The notes under the pieces: generated by a model
Databases searched by the model: none
Seen by the model: the letters and a program-made list of their open reading frames with translations, nothing else
Told to the model about the DNA's origin: nothing
Origin: Phycicoccus sonneratiae
Lineage (GTDB): Bacteria; Actinomycetota; Actinomycetes; Actinomycetales; Dermatophilaceae
Direction of reading: 5' to 3'
NCBI RefSeq assembly: GCF_016887965.1
Contig: NZ_JAFDVD010000022.1
Coordinates: forward strand, 22,056 to 86,055
Length of the DNA stretch: 64,000 nucleotides
Program-made: the position numbers and the translations under genes
Shown here: positions 26,089-34,943 of the stretch, piece by piece
Layout of the letters: the number at the start of each line of letters is the position of its first letter
Position numbering within the stretch: position 1 is the first letter of the stretch

Positions 26089-27924
26089 ATGAGCCAGCCG
26101 CCCGCCGACCCCGGAGGTCGGCCCGACCCCTCGTCCCGGCCCGACGCCGCCGGCCCCCTGGTCCTCGGACCGCTCCTCCGGTACGTCGACGAGACCTCCG
26201 CCACCGTGTGGGTGCGCACGTCCCACGCCACGACCGTCACCGTCCGGCGCGCCGGGCGCTCCTGGTCGGTGCCGACCTTCGGCGTCCACGGCTCGCACTA
26301 CGCCCTCGTCGTCTGCGACGGGCTCGAGCCCGGCTCCGACGAGCCCTACGAGGTGCTGCTCGACGCCGAGCAGGTGTGGCCCCAGCCCGGCGCGGCGCCC
26401 AGCCGCATCCGCACCCTCGACCCGGACCGGTTGCCGCACTTCGCCTTCGGCTCCTGCCGGACGATGGGCACGCACGACGCCAAGGGTGTGCGCCTGCACG
26501 GCGTCGACGCGCTGCGCAGCCTCGGGGTCACCCTGCGCGACGTCCCGGACGCCGGCCGCCCCGACCTCCTCGTCCTGCTCGGTGACCAGGTCTACGCCGA
26601 CTCGACGCCGCACCCCGAGCTCGAAAAGTTCATCCGGGCCCGGCGCGACCTCTCGCAGCCGCCGCACGAGGAGATCAAGGACTACGCCGAGTACGACGAG
26701 CTCTACCGGCTGACGTGGGACGAGCCGGTCATCCGGTGGCTGCTGTCGACGGTGCCGAGCTCGATGATCTTCGACGACCACGACATCCGCGACGACTGGA
26801 ACACCTCGTGGTCGTGGCGGCGCGACATGCGGGCCACGACCTGGTGGCAGGAGCGCATCGCCTCGGGGCTGGCGTCGTACTGGGTGCACCAGCACCTCGG
26901 CAACCTCTCGCCGGCCGAGCTCGCCGAGGAGGAGCTCTACGCGCGGGTGCTGGCCCACGCGGCGAGCGGAGCCCCCGACGAGCTCGACCTCACCGCCGAC
27001 CTCGACGCCCTCGCGGCCCGTGCCGACGCCGAGCCGGAGACCTACCGCTGGAGCCACACGAGGGAGCTCGGCGACTGCCTGCTCGTCGTCCTCGACTCCC
27101 GCGCGGCCCGCGACCTGCAGCCCGACCGGCGCTCGATGCTCGACGCCACCGAGATGCGCTGGCTCGACGACACCCTGCGCGGCGGGTACCGGCACATCTT
27201 CGTCGGCACCTCTCTGCCGTTCCTCCTCCCGCCCGGGCTCCACGACTTCGAGGCCATCGACGAGGTCGTCGCCCAGGGCGCGTACGGCCGCCGCGCCGCC
27301 CACGCCGCCGAGCACGTGCGCCGCGTCGTCGACCTCGAGCACTGGGCGGCGTTCAACGCCGGCTTCGAGGAGGTCGTCGAGATGGTCGCCGACCTCGCGC
27401 GCGGCCGGCGCGGACCGGCACCGGAGACGGTGACCTTCCTGTCGGGCGACGTCCACAACTCGTACTTCGCCGAGGTCACGGACGCCGAGGCGCACGGGTT
27501 CACCTCACGAGTCGTCCAGGCCGTGTGCTCGCCGCTGCGCAACCCGATGCCCCGCGGGGTGCGGGTCGCCGTGTCGATGCTCACCCGCTCGCTCGTGCGC
27601 CCGATGCGCTTCCTCGCCTCGCGCTCGCGCCGGGTGCCCGACCCGCGCTACCCGTGGACGGTCACCGAGGGGCCGTGGTTCGACAACAACGTCGCGCTCT
27701 GCCGCGTCACGCCGGGTGGCCTCGAGCTCACCTGGGTCACCGGCATGGTCGACGGCGACGACCACGACCACCCGTGGCTGCGCGAGGTGTACTCGGTGAG
27801 CGTGCCGTCGGCGGCGGTCGCAGCCGGCGCTCCGGGCGCTGCGGCGCCCGAGGCCGCCCTCGGGGACGACCCGGGGTCGCGCCCGGGTGGACCCCGACGG
27901 CGGGACCCCGCCGAGGTCGCCTAG
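26089..27924 (+). CDS. PhoD-like metallophosphatase
   Basis: 611 residues. The central region has PhoD-type metal motifs: FAFGSCR near residue 122, LLGDQVYAD, SSMIFDDHDIRDDW and LSGDVHNS. These are Ca/Fe phosphomonoesterase or phosphodiesterase features. The protein lacks a Tat signal peptide, so unlike secreted PhoD it would act inside the cell. Start: CAGGAT ends 6 nt before the ATG and there is no ribosome site, so it is probably leaderless. The last 60 residues are Ala/Pro/Gly-rich. The TAG stop overlaps the next -10. Confidence 0.88.
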   Translation: MSQPPADPGGRPDPSSRPDAAGPLVLGPLLRYVDETSATVWVRTSHATTVTVRRAGRSWSVPTFGVHGSHYALVVCDGLEPGSDEPYEVLLDAEQVWPQPGAAPSRIRTLDPDRLPHFAFGSCRTMGTHDAKGVRLHGVDALRSLGVTLRDVPDAGRPDLLVLLGDQVYADSTPHPELEKFIRARRDLSQPPHEEIKDYAEYDELYRLTWDEPVIRWLLSTVPSSMIFDDHDIRDDWNTSWSWRRDMRATTWWQERIASGLASYWVHQHLGNLSPAELAEEELYARVLAHAASGAPDELDLTADLDALAARADAEPETYRWSHTRELGDCLLVVLDSRAARDLQPDRRSMLDATEMRWLDDTLRGGYRHIFVGTSLPFLLPPGLHDFEAIDEVVAQGAYGRRAAHAAEHVRRVVDLEHWAAFNAGFEEVVEMVADLARGRRGPAPETVTFLSGDVHNSYFAEVTDAEAHGFTSRVVQAVCSPLRNPMPRGVRVAVSMLTRSLVRPMRFLASRSRRVPDPRYPWTVTEGPWFDNNVALCRVTPGGLELTWVTGMVDGDDHDHPWLREVYSVSVPSAAVAAGAPGAAAPEAALGDDPGSRPGGPRRRDPAEVA

Positions 27925-27927
27925 CGT
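27922..27927 (+). promoter_or_regulatory. -10 element overlapping a TAG stop (ABC exporter)
   Basis: TAGCGT ends 6 nt before the ATG of the ABC ATPase gene, and its first three bases are the stop codon of the PhoD gene. Confidence 0.65.
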
Positions 27928-27933
27928 GAGCCC

Positions 27934-28710
27934 ATGACGGTCGCCGACCCCACCCCCGCGCCGGTCGTCCCGGGCGCCCGCGCCGCCGCGCGCGTCGAGG
28001 GCCTCACCAAGGTCTACGGCTCCGGCGACACCCGGGTCGTCGCCCTCGACGACGTCTCGCTCGACCTGCACGCGGGCGAGTTCACGGCGATCATGGGCCG
28101 CTCCGGCTCGGGCAAGTCGACCCTGATGCACTGCGCCGCCGGCCTCGACGCGGTGACCTCCGGCCACGTCTGGCTCGGAGACGTCGACCTGACGACCCTC
28201 AAGGAGCGGCGCCTCACCGAGCTGCGCCGCGACCGCATCGGCTTCGTGTTCCAGGCCTTCAACCTCGTGCCGACCCTCACGGCCGAGGAGAACATCGTCC
28301 TGCCGCTCGCGATCGCCGGCCGCCGGCCCGACCCCGCGTGGTTCGACGAGGTCGTCGACACCGTCGGCCTGCGCGACCGGCTCGGGCACCGCCCCGGCGA
28401 GCTGTCCGGCGGGCAGCAGCAGCGCGTCGCGTGCGCCCGGGCCCTCGTCGGCCGCCCCGACGTCGTCTTCGCCGACGAGCCCACCGGCAACCTCGACTCC
28501 ACCTCGGGCGCCGAGGTGCTCGGCTTCCTCCGCCGCTCGGTCGACACCCACGGGCAGACCGTCGTGATGGTCACCCACGACCCGGGGGCCGCGAGCTGGA
28601 CCGACCGGGTCGTCTTCCTCGCCGACGGCCACGTCGTCGGCGAGCTGCGCGAGCCGACCCCCGAGACCGTCCTCGAGTGGATGGCGCGCCTGGCCGAGGC
28701 GGAGGGCTGA
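27934..28710 (+). CDS. ABC exporter ATPase, MacB/LolD type
   Basis: 258 residues. Walker A GRSGSGKST, Q-loop VFQAFNLVPTLTAEENI, signature LSGGQQQR, Walker B VVFADEPTGNLDS. The FQAFNL and GNLDS variants are typical of ATPases that pair with FtsX-fold permeases. The next gene supplies that permease 4 nt later. The pair would use mechanotransmission to move a lipid, peptide or drug. Confidence 0.93.
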   Translation: MTVADPTPAPVVPGARAAARVEGLTKVYGSGDTRVVALDDVSLDLHAGEFTAIMGRSGSGKSTLMHCAAGLDAVTSGHVWLGDVDLTTLKERRLTELRRDRIGFVFQAFNLVPTLTAEENIVLPLAIAGRRPDPAWFDEVVDTVGLRDRLGHRPGELSGGQQQRVACARALVGRPDVVFADEPTGNLDSTSGAEVLGFLRRSVDTHGQTVVMVTHDPGAASWTDRVVFLADGHVVGELREPTPETVLEWMARLAEAEG

Positions 28711-28714
28711 GGCC

Positions 28715-31273
28715 GTGCTGCGCGCGACGCTGCGCGGCATCCTCGCGCACAAGGTGCGGCTGCTGCTCAGCGGCGTCGCGGTCGTCCTCGGGGTCGCCTT
28801 CGTCGCCGGCTCCTACGTCTTCACCGACACCCTCGACCGGGCCTTCACCGGCCTGACGAGCGGCGCGGTCGGCGACGTCATCGTCCGGCCGGGCAGCGCC
28901 GAGGACAGCGGCGGGGGTGGGCCGCTCGGGGCCCAGGCCGTGCGGACCGTCCCCGACGACCTCGTCGGCACGCTGGCCGGCGTCCCCGGCGCGGCCCGCG
29001 CCGACGGCCGCGTCACCGCCTTCGGCACCTTCGTCGTCGACAAGGCCGGCAAGCTCGTCGGGGGCGGCGGCCCGCCGGGGATCGCGGTCTCCTACAGCGC
29101 CGGCCCCGCCGCCAACGGCATCCCGTCGGCGACCATCGAGCGCGGCCGGTTCCCGGCGCGCTCCGGCGAGGTGGTCCTCGACGTCAACAGCGCGAAGCGC
29201 TCCGGGTACCTCCTCGGCGACACCGTCCCGCTGCTCACCGCCGGCGCCCAGCCGCGGGTCGAGGCGACGCTCGTCGGGACGGCCGAGTTCGGGGGCAGCT
29301 CGCTCGTCGGCGCGAGCGTCGTGATGTTCGACCCGCGCCAGGCGCAGCAGCTCTTCCTCGAGGGCGGCACCGGATGGTCCACGGTGTGGGTCACCGCTGC
29401 GCCCGGCACGAGCCAGGACCAGCTGCTGCGCTCGGTGCAGGCGGCGCTGCCCGAGGGCTACCGCGCCGACACCGGCGACGCGACCTCGGCCCGCGCGGCG
29501 ACCCGCATCGACGAGGCGCTGTCGTTCGTCACGACCTTCCTCCTCGTCTTCGCCGGGGTGGCCCTCACCGTCGGTGCCTTCCTCATCGTCAACACCTTCT
29601 CGATCCTCGTCGCGCAGCGCAGCCGCGAGCTCGCGCTGCTGCGGGCCATCGGGGCCAGCCGCCGGCAGGTCGCCCGGTCGGTGCTCGTCGAGGCCGGGCT
29701 GGTCGGGCTCGTCGGATCGGCCCTCGGGGTCGGGCTCGGGCTCGTGCTGGCCGTCGGCATCCGGGCGGCGTTCGGCCGGGTCGGCCTCGACCTCGGGTCG
29801 ACGCCGCTCGTGCTCCAGGGGCGGACGGTGGCGGTGGCCGTCGCCGTCGGGGTCCTCGTCACCGTCGTCTCGGCGTACCTGCCGGCCCGCCGCGCCGGCC
29901 GGGTGCCGCCGGTCGCGGCGATGCGCGACGACGTCGTCCTCGCCGAAAGTGGGATGCGCTGGCGGGTGCTCGTCGGGTCGGTCCTGCTCGTCGCCGGGGT
30001 CGCGGCGATGGCCGCGGGCCTCGCCGGCTGGGGGAGCGAGCCCACGTACGTGCTCGGCGTCGGGGCCTTCGGGGTCCTCGTCGGCACGGCGCTGCTCAGC
30101 CCGGTGCTCGGCCGGCCGGTGCTCGGGCTCCTCGGGGCGACCTACCGGCGGACCTTCGGCGCGGTGGGCCGGATGGCCGAGCAGAACTCCCGCCGCAACC
30201 CGCGGCGCACCGGGGCGACCGCCTCGGCCCTGATGATCGGCGTCTCGCTCGTCACCCTGATGTCGGTGCTCGGGGCGTCGGCGAAGGCCAGCCTCGACAA
30301 GTCGCTCGCCGAGGACATCGTCGCCGACTACGTCGTGTCGAGCGTCGTCGGCCAGGGCTTCTCGGCGGCGATCACCGACGCCGTCGCCGCCGTGCCCGGG
30401 GTCGCCGAGGTCGTGCGGACCCGGGCGGCGCGGGTCGAGCTGGCCGGCGACCGCGAGTTCGCCACCGGCATCGACCCGGCGGGCGTCGTGCGGGTGGCCC
30501 GACCGGACGTCACGGCCGGTTCGCTCGAGGCGCTCGGTGACGGCGACGTCGCCCTCTCGACGACGCACGCCCGCGAGCTCGGGCTGCGGGTCGGCGACGC
30601 GGTGACGACGACGTTCGCCGGCACCGAGGTGGCCGGCCGGGTCGTGGCCACCTACGAGCCGGACGCCGTGCTGCAGGGCGACGTGACGATGTCGCTCGGC
30701 GCCTTCGAGGCCCTCGGGGTGCCGCCCACCGATCGGTCGGCGTTCGTCGTCGCCGCCCCCGGCGCGGACCGGCCGGCGCTCAAGCGCGCGCTCGACGCGG
30801 CCGTGGCCGACCTGCCGACCGTGGGGGTCGCCGACCAGGCCGAGTTCGCGGCCGAGCAGCGCGAGCCGATCGACCAGCTGCTCTTCATCGTCTACGCCCT
30901 CCTCGGGCTCGCGGTGGTCATCGCCGTGCTCGGCATCGTCAACACCCTCGCCCTCTCGGTCGTCGAGCGCGTGCGCGAGATCGGGCTGCTGCGCGCCGTC
31001 GGCCTCAGCCGGCGCCAGCTGCGGACGATGCTGCGCCTGGAGTCCGTGGCCATCGCGGTGCTCGGGGCGGTGCTCGGCGTCGTGCTCGGCCTGGCCTTCG
31101 CCGTGGCCCTCCAGCGCTCGCTCGCCGACGACGGGATCGACGTGCTGTCGATCCCGTGGCTCCAGCTCGCGGGCTTCGTCGGGGTCGCGGCGCTCGTCGG
31201 CGTCCTCGCCGCCCTCTGGCCCGGACGCCGCGCGGCCCGGCTCGACGTCCTGCGGGCGATCGCCACCGAGTGA
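28715..31273 (+). CDS. ABC exporter permease with two FtsX domains
   Basis: 852 residues. An N-terminal membrane helix (about 15-38) and a large extracytoplasmic domain are followed by FtsX repeat 1 (about 270-400), a second extracytoplasmic domain and FtsX repeat 2 (about 720-850). The C-terminus ends RAARLDVLRAIATE, a frequent FtsX-family tail. It forms a membrane complex with the ATPase encoded just upstream. Such long ten-helix permeases (DUF214 type) are common in actinomycetes and often respond to antimicrobial peptides. Confidence 0.92.
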   Translation: MLRATLRGILAHKVRLLLSGVAVVLGVAFVAGSYVFTDTLDRAFTGLTSGAVGDVIVRPGSAEDSGGGGPLGAQAVRTVPDDLVGTLAGVPGAARADGRVTAFGTFVVDKAGKLVGGGGPPGIAVSYSAGPAANGIPSATIERGRFPARSGEVVLDVNSAKRSGYLLGDTVPLLTAGAQPRVEATLVGTAEFGGSSLVGASVVMFDPRQAQQLFLEGGTGWSTVWVTAAPGTSQDQLLRSVQAALPEGYRADTGDATSARAATRIDEALSFVTTFLLVFAGVALTVGAFLIVNTFSILVAQRSRELALLRAIGASRRQVARSVLVEAGLVGLVGSALGVGLGLVLAVGIRAAFGRVGLDLGSTPLVLQGRTVAVAVAVGVLVTVVSAYLPARRAGRVPPVAAMRDDVVLAESGMRWRVLVGSVLLVAGVAAMAAGLAGWGSEPTYVLGVGAFGVLVGTALLSPVLGRPVLGLLGATYRRTFGAVGRMAEQNSRRNPRRTGATASALMIGVSLVTLMSVLGASAKASLDKSLAEDIVADYVVSSVVGQGFSAAITDAVAAVPGVAEVVRTRAARVELAGDREFATGIDPAGVVRVARPDVTAGSLEALGDGDVALSTTHARELGLRVGDAVTTTFAGTEVAGRVVATYEPDAVLQGDVTMSLGAFEALGVPPTDRSAFVVAAPGADRPALKRALDAAVADLPTVGVADQAEFAAEQREPIDQLLFIVYALLGLAVVIAVLGIVNTLALSVVERVREIGLLRAVGLSRRQLRTMLRLESVAIAVLGAVLGVVLGLAFAVALQRSLADDGIDVLSIPWLQLAGFVGVAALVGVLAALWPGRRAARLDVLRAIATE

Positions 31274-31298
31274 CGTGCGGCGGGTACGGTCGGGCGTC

Positions 31299-31871
31299 GT
31301 GAGCACGCCCGACCCCGCGCCCGACCGGGCCTGCGACCCGGACCCCGGGCAGGGCCACGACCCGGACGCCGGGACCGACCTGCCGTACGCCCTGCCGCTC
31401 GACGGGCGGGGCGTCGTCGTGGACCGCGCCCGCGCCGAGGACGTCCCGGCCGTCGTCGCCCTGCTGCGCGACGACGTGCTCGGCGCCGGGCGCGAGGGAC
31501 CGGCGGAGGAGCTCGAGCCCTACCTCTCGGCCTTCGCGGCCCTCGACGCCGACCCCCAGCAGCTGCTCGTCGTCGCGCGTGACGAGGCGGGCGCGGTGGT
31601 GGCGACCCTCCAGCTGACCTTCATCCGCGGGCTGTCGCGCGGGGGCGCGACCCGGATGCAGGTGGAGGCCGTGCGCGTGGCGGCACCCCTGCGCGGCTCC
31701 GGGCTCGGGGCCGCCCTGCTCGGCTGGGCCGCCGAGCACGGCCGCCGGCGCGGAGCGGTGCTCGCGCAGCTGACGACGGACCTGCGCCGCGCCGACGCCC
31801 ACCGCTTCTACGAGCGGCTCGGCTGGCGGTACACCCACGCCGGGCTGAAGCTCGACCTCACCGAGCCCTGA
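31299..31871 (+). CDS. GNAT-family acetyltransferase
   Basis: 190 residues. The acetyl-CoA loop VAAPLRGSGLGAALLGWA (near residue 125) fits the R/Q-x-x-G-x-G/A motif, and AHRFYERLGW is motif B. A 30-residue Asp/Pro-rich N-terminus precedes the domain. TACGGT ends 8 nt before the GTG, so leaderless. Substrate unknown. Confidence 0.85.
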   Translation: MSTPDPAPDRACDPDPGQGHDPDAGTDLPYALPLDGRGVVVDRARAEDVPAVVALLRDDVLGAGREGPAEELEPYLSAFAALDADPQQLLVVARDEAGAVVATLQLTFIRGLSRGGATRMQVEAVRVAAPLRGSGLGAALLGWAAEHGRRRGAVLAQLTTDLRRADAHRFYERLGWRYTHAGLKLDLTEP

Positions 31872-31895
31872 CCCGACCGGCGCGACGGGCGGGGT

Positions 31896-32186
31896 TCACG
31901 AGAACATGCGCACCGCCTGGGCCTCGGTCTCGGCGTACTGGACCCCGGCGGCCCCGAGGACCCGGCCGATGGAGTCGAGGGACTCGCGCACCTGCTGCTG
32001 GGTGGCGCGCCACTGCTCGACGACGCCCTGGAACTGGGCCGACGCGGACCCGGTCCACGCGTCCTGGAGCCCGGTGAGGCGGGCCGACATCACGCCGACC
32101 TGGCCCTCGATCTCGGCGGAGATACGGGCGACGTCGCCGGACGCCGCGGCGATGCGGTCGGTGTCGACCTGGAACTGAGCGGCCAT
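31896..32186 (-). CDS. WXG100-family ESAT-6-like protein
   Basis: 96 residues, nearly all helical. Trp44-Thr-Gly46 in the mid-hairpin is the WXG motif, and Tyr84-x-x-x-Glu88 fits the YxxxD/E export signal of type VII secretion. GAGGGGAAGG precedes the ATG. It should be a dimeric type VII substrate, yet no EccC, EccD or partner gene is seen in the window. It lies between an acetyltransferase and cysM. Confidence 0.88.
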   Translation of the reverse strand: MAAQFQVDTDRIAAASGDVARISAEIEGQVGVMSARLTGLQDAWTGSASAQFQGVVEQWRATQQQVRESLDSIGRVLGAAGVQYAETEAQAVRMFS

Positions 32187-32320
32187 GGGTGCCTTCCCCT
32201 CGTCGTGGCCGGCCCCGGCGGCCGACCTCACCCGAGCACGCTAGGCCTGATGCCGTGGTCGCCCGCGGGGTTTTCCACAGCCCCCCTGGAGCGGCCACCG
32301 GGGCGCCCCGACGGCGACCG

Positions 32321-32326
32321 TAGACT
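32321..32326 (+). promoter_or_regulatory. -10 element of cysM
   Basis: TAGACT ends 7 nt before the GTG of cysM, and no ribosome-binding sequence lies between. The same hexamer drives the decarboxylase gene. Confidence 0.65.
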
Positions 32327-32333
32327 CCGGCGG

Positions 32334-33248
32334 GTGAGCATCCCTCCGGCGTACCCCACGATGGAGGACGTCATCGGTGACACCCCGCTGGTGCGTCTGC
32401 AGCGGCTCCCCGGGCCGGAGAACGAACGGCGGGGCAACGTGCTGCTCGCCAAGCTCGAGGGCAACAACCCGGCCGGTTCGGTCAAGGACCGGCCGGCCAT
32501 CGGCATGATCCGCGGCGCCGAGGCGCGCGGCGAGATCGCCCCCGGCGACACCCTGCTCGAGGCCACGTCCGGCAACACCGGCATCGGCCTCGCGATGGCG
32601 GCGGCGATCAGTGGCTACCCGCTCGTCATCGTCATGCCCGAGGACGCCTCCGTCGAGCGGGCGCAGACGATGCGGGCCTTCGGCGCCGAGCTGGTACTCA
32701 CCCCCGCGGCCGGTGGGATGGAGGAGGCCCGCGACGTCGTGACCCGGATGGAGCAGGAGGGCCGCGGCCGGGTCCTCGACCAGTTCGGCAACCCCGACAA
32801 CCCGCGCGCCCACGAGGAGGGGACCGGCCCGGAGCTGTGGCGCCAGACCGACGGACGCATCACGCACTTCGTGTCCGCGATGGGCACCACCGGCACGATC
32901 ACCGGCGTCTCGCGGTTCCTCAAGGCACGCAACCCCGCCGTCGAGATCGTCGGGGCGCAGCCCGCGGAGGGCTCGAAGATCCCCGGCATCCGCGCCTGGC
33001 CGCCGGAGTACGTGCCGAGCATCTTCGACCCGTCGGCGGTCGACCGCACCGTGGAGGTCAGCCAGGCCGACGCCGAGGAGATGGCCCGCCGGCTGGCCCG
33101 CGAGGAGGGCATCTTCGGGGGTCCGTCCGCGGCCGGCGCCTGCTGGACCGCCCTGCGGGTGGCCGAGGAGGTCGAGGGCGCGACGATCGTCTTCGTCGTC
33201 TGCGACCGCGGCGACCGGTACCTCTCCAGCGGCGTGTTCCCCGCCTGA
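32334..33248 (+). CDS. cysM: Cysteine synthase B (O-acetylserine sulfhydrylase)
   Basis: 304 residues of fold type II PLP enzyme. Lys51 in NPAGSVKDRPA binds the cofactor, EATSGNTGIGLA grips the substrate carboxylate, and GTTGTITG holds the phosphate. It makes cysteine from O-acetylserine and sulfide, or thiosulfate in the CysM class. Leaderless start at GTG. It is not beside a CysO or Mec gene, so the mycobacterial sulfur-carrier route is not indicated here. Confidence 0.93.
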   Translation: MSIPPAYPTMEDVIGDTPLVRLQRLPGPENERRGNVLLAKLEGNNPAGSVKDRPAIGMIRGAEARGEIAPGDTLLEATSGNTGIGLAMAAAISGYPLVIVMPEDASVERAQTMRAFGAELVLTPAAGGMEEARDVVTRMEQEGRGRVLDQFGNPDNPRAHEEGTGPELWRQTDGRITHFVSAMGTTGTITGVSRFLKARNPAVEIVGAQPAEGSKIPGIRAWPPEYVPSIFDPSAVDRTVEVSQADAEEMARRLAREEGIFGGPSAAGACWTALRVAEEVEGATIVFVVCDRGDRYLSSGVFPA

Positions 33249-33269
33249 GGGCCGCCGCCGACGCGGGAG

Positions 33270-33292
33270 CCCGACGGGTCAGCCGCGTCGGG
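33270..33292. terminator. Possible convergent hairpin
   Basis: CCCGACG and CGTCGGG form 7-bp arms around a 9-nt loop that includes the stop of the minus-strand hydrolase gene. It would end the cysM transcript. Confidence 0.4.
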
Positions 33293-33956
33293 CCCGCCAC
33301 GGCTCGTGCTCGTGGGCGAGCCACACCAGGTCGGGGTCGAGGGCGTGCACCGTGCGCAGGCCCTCCGTGGCGGCCTCCTCGAGCTCGCCGAACCACACCG
33401 CGACGTCGCCCCCGATGACGGTCCGCTGCTCGCCGTCGTCGACCACGACCACCTGGGAGCCGCGGGTGTGACCGGGGGTCGGGACGAGGCGGAGCCCGGG
33501 GAGCAGCTCGAGCTCGCCGTCGACCGGGACGTACGTCAGACCGGGCGCCTGCACCCACTCGCGGACCGTGTAGCCGTCCTCGGTCAGGGCGTCCTCGACC
33601 TCGGTGCGCTGCACGTGGATCGGCGTGCCGGGGAACAGGATGTTGCCGCCGCAGTGGTCGAAGTGGAGATGGGTGTTGACGACGGCGTCGATCGTCGTGA
33701 GGTCGAGGTCGTGGCCGCTGAGGGGGTACGGCCGGGGGTCGAGGTCGGCGGCCAGCGGGTGCGACTGCGTCAGGCCCGTGTCGACGAGGACGCGCCCCTC
33801 CGGGTGCTCGACGAGGTGGGCGTGGACGGGCATCCGCTCGCCCTCGACGAGGAGGTCCGCCACGAGGAGCGGGGTGATCGTGACCGTCCGGTCGGTGCGC
33901 GCGGGCCCCGGCGCGGCATCGTCGGCGGGTCGGGCGTCGGGCATGTCAGCGGGCAT
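33279..33956 (-). CDS. Metallo-beta-lactamase fold hydrolase (lactonase-like)
   Basis: 225 residues. NTHLHFDHCGGN supplies His96, His98, Asp100 and His101 for two zinc ions; TPGHTRGS and the final HEHEP-type region complete the site. The layout is like AHL lactonases of the AiiA/AttM group and other small hydrolases. No signal peptide. The ATG has GAGAGG 11 nt upstream; a second ATG at 33944 is an alternative start. The natural substrate cannot be named. Confidence 0.85.
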   Translation of the reverse strand: MPADMPDARPADDAAPGPARTDRTVTITPLLVADLLVEGERMPVHAHLVEHPEGRVLVDTGLTQSHPLAADLDPRPYPLSGHDLDLTTIDAVVNTHLHFDHCGGNILFPGTPIHVQRTEVEDALTEDGYTVREWVQAPGLTYVPVDGELELLPGLRLVPTPGHTRGSQVVVVDDGEQRTVIGGDVAVWFGELEEAATEGLRTVHALDPDLVWLAHEHEPWRARRG

Positions 33957-34047
33957 GGGTGTCGCAGCCTCTCGTCGGTGGACGTCGCAGGAGAGACCGT
34001 CCGCGCTCGCCGAACTCATCGGTCCGATCCACGGTGTCCCTCGACGT

Positions 34048-34089
34048 GGTGATGCAGGGGGCGGCGCACGTGCCGCCCTGCGCATCACC
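34048..34089. other. Imperfect hairpin in a divergent intergenic region
   Basis: GGTGATGC (34048-34055) pairs with GCATCACC (34082-34089), and GGGCGGC with GCCGCCC inside it, around a GCACGT centre. It lies between the divergent lactonase-like and DUF4031-Nudix genes, 78 bp from the latter, in a 210-bp gap with no other gene. Confidence 0.5.
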
Positions 34090-34154
34090 GCAGGGTTCGG
34101 GTGTGCTGTCGCCGGGAGGCAGCGCGCGGGGCCGGCCGAGGGGCGGGTGGACCG

Positions 34155-34160
34155 TACGAT
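34155..34160 (+). promoter_or_regulatory. -10 element of the DUF4031-Nudix gene
   Basis: TACGAT ends 6 nt before the GTG start, with no Shine-Dalgarno. It fits the leaderless pattern seen across the window. Confidence 0.6.
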
Positions 34161-34166
34161 CGCGGC

Positions 34167-34943
34167 GTGGCCATCCTCATCGACCCGCCGCGCGCCGAGG
34201 CGCACGGGCGACGGTGGTCCCACCTCGTCAGCGACACCGACCTCGACGAGCTGCACGCGTTCGCGCGCGGCTGCGGCATCCCCGCCCGCGGGTTCGAGGG
34301 CGACCACTACGACGTGCCCGAGGAGCGCTACGGCGCCGTCGTGGCCGCCGGCGCCGAGCCCGTCCCTGCGCGCGACCTGCTCCGCCGACTGGTCGCGAGC
34401 GGCCTGCGGATGCAGAAGCGCCGTGGCGACAAGGGCGTGGCCCGGGTGCGGGGCGTGCACCTGCCCGACGGCCTGGTCGTCGACGTCGACCTCATCGCGT
34501 CCGCGCGGGACGCCGACCCGGAGCGGGTCTTCGCCGCCCTCGTGCTCGTCCACGACGCCGCCGGCGACCTGGCGGTCGTCCGGTCGGTGTGGCGCGACGA
34601 GTGGGGTGCCCCGGGGGGCGGCCGGGAGCCGGGGGAGTCGGTGCGCGAGAACGCGGTCCGCGAGGTCGAGGAGGAGACGGGGCTCGTCCTCGACGGGCCC
34701 GCGCTGCAGCCGGTGGGCTACGAGCGGTTCCGGCCGGTCGAGGGCCGGGGTCCGTGGAGCGACGGCCACGACCTGCTCCAGCTGTTCGAGGTGCACCTCG
34801 CCACCACCCGGCCCGCGCTGACCTCCGCCCACGACGACACCTCCGACCGCCGCTGGGTCACCCGCGACGAGCTGGAGCGGTTGTGCGGCACCACCTTCTG
34901 GTGGCCGCTCGTCGAGAGGGTGCTCAGCCCGCCAGCCTGGTGA
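34167..34943 (+). CDS. DUF4031-Nudix hydrolase fusion
   Basis: 258 residues. The first 85 (MAILIDPPRAEAHGRRWSHL onward, with HDVPEERY-like conserved residues) form a DUF4031 domain. The C-terminal part is a Nudix fold with the box GGGREPGESVRENAVREV at about 149-166 followed by EEETGL; all catalytic Glu are present. Nudix enzymes hydrolyse nucleoside diphosphate-X compounds. DUF4031 is of unknown function and mostly stand-alone. Its 3' end overlaps the convergent HD-domain gene by 20 nt. Confidence 0.85.
   Translation: MAILIDPPRAEAHGRRWSHLVSDTDLDELHAFARGCGIPARGFEGDHYDVPEERYGAVVAAGAEPVPARDLLRRLVASGLRMQKRRGDKGVARVRGVHLPDGLVVDVDLIASARDADPERVFAALVLVHDAAGDLAVVRSVWRDEWGAPGGGREPGESVRENAVREVEEETGLVLDGPALQPVGYERFRPVEGRGPWSDGHDLLQLFEVHLATTRPALTSAHDDTSDRRWVTRDELERLCGTTFWWPLVERVLSPPAW

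Noticed and set aside
28571..31306. 911-codon minus-strand open frame
   Set aside because: Shadow of the FtsX permease gene, with no domain in its translation.
32334..33248. CysM as part of a CysO-Mec cysteine pathway
   Set aside because: No CysO or Mec-like gene adjoins it; the neighbours are a WXG100 protein and a metallo-hydrolase.
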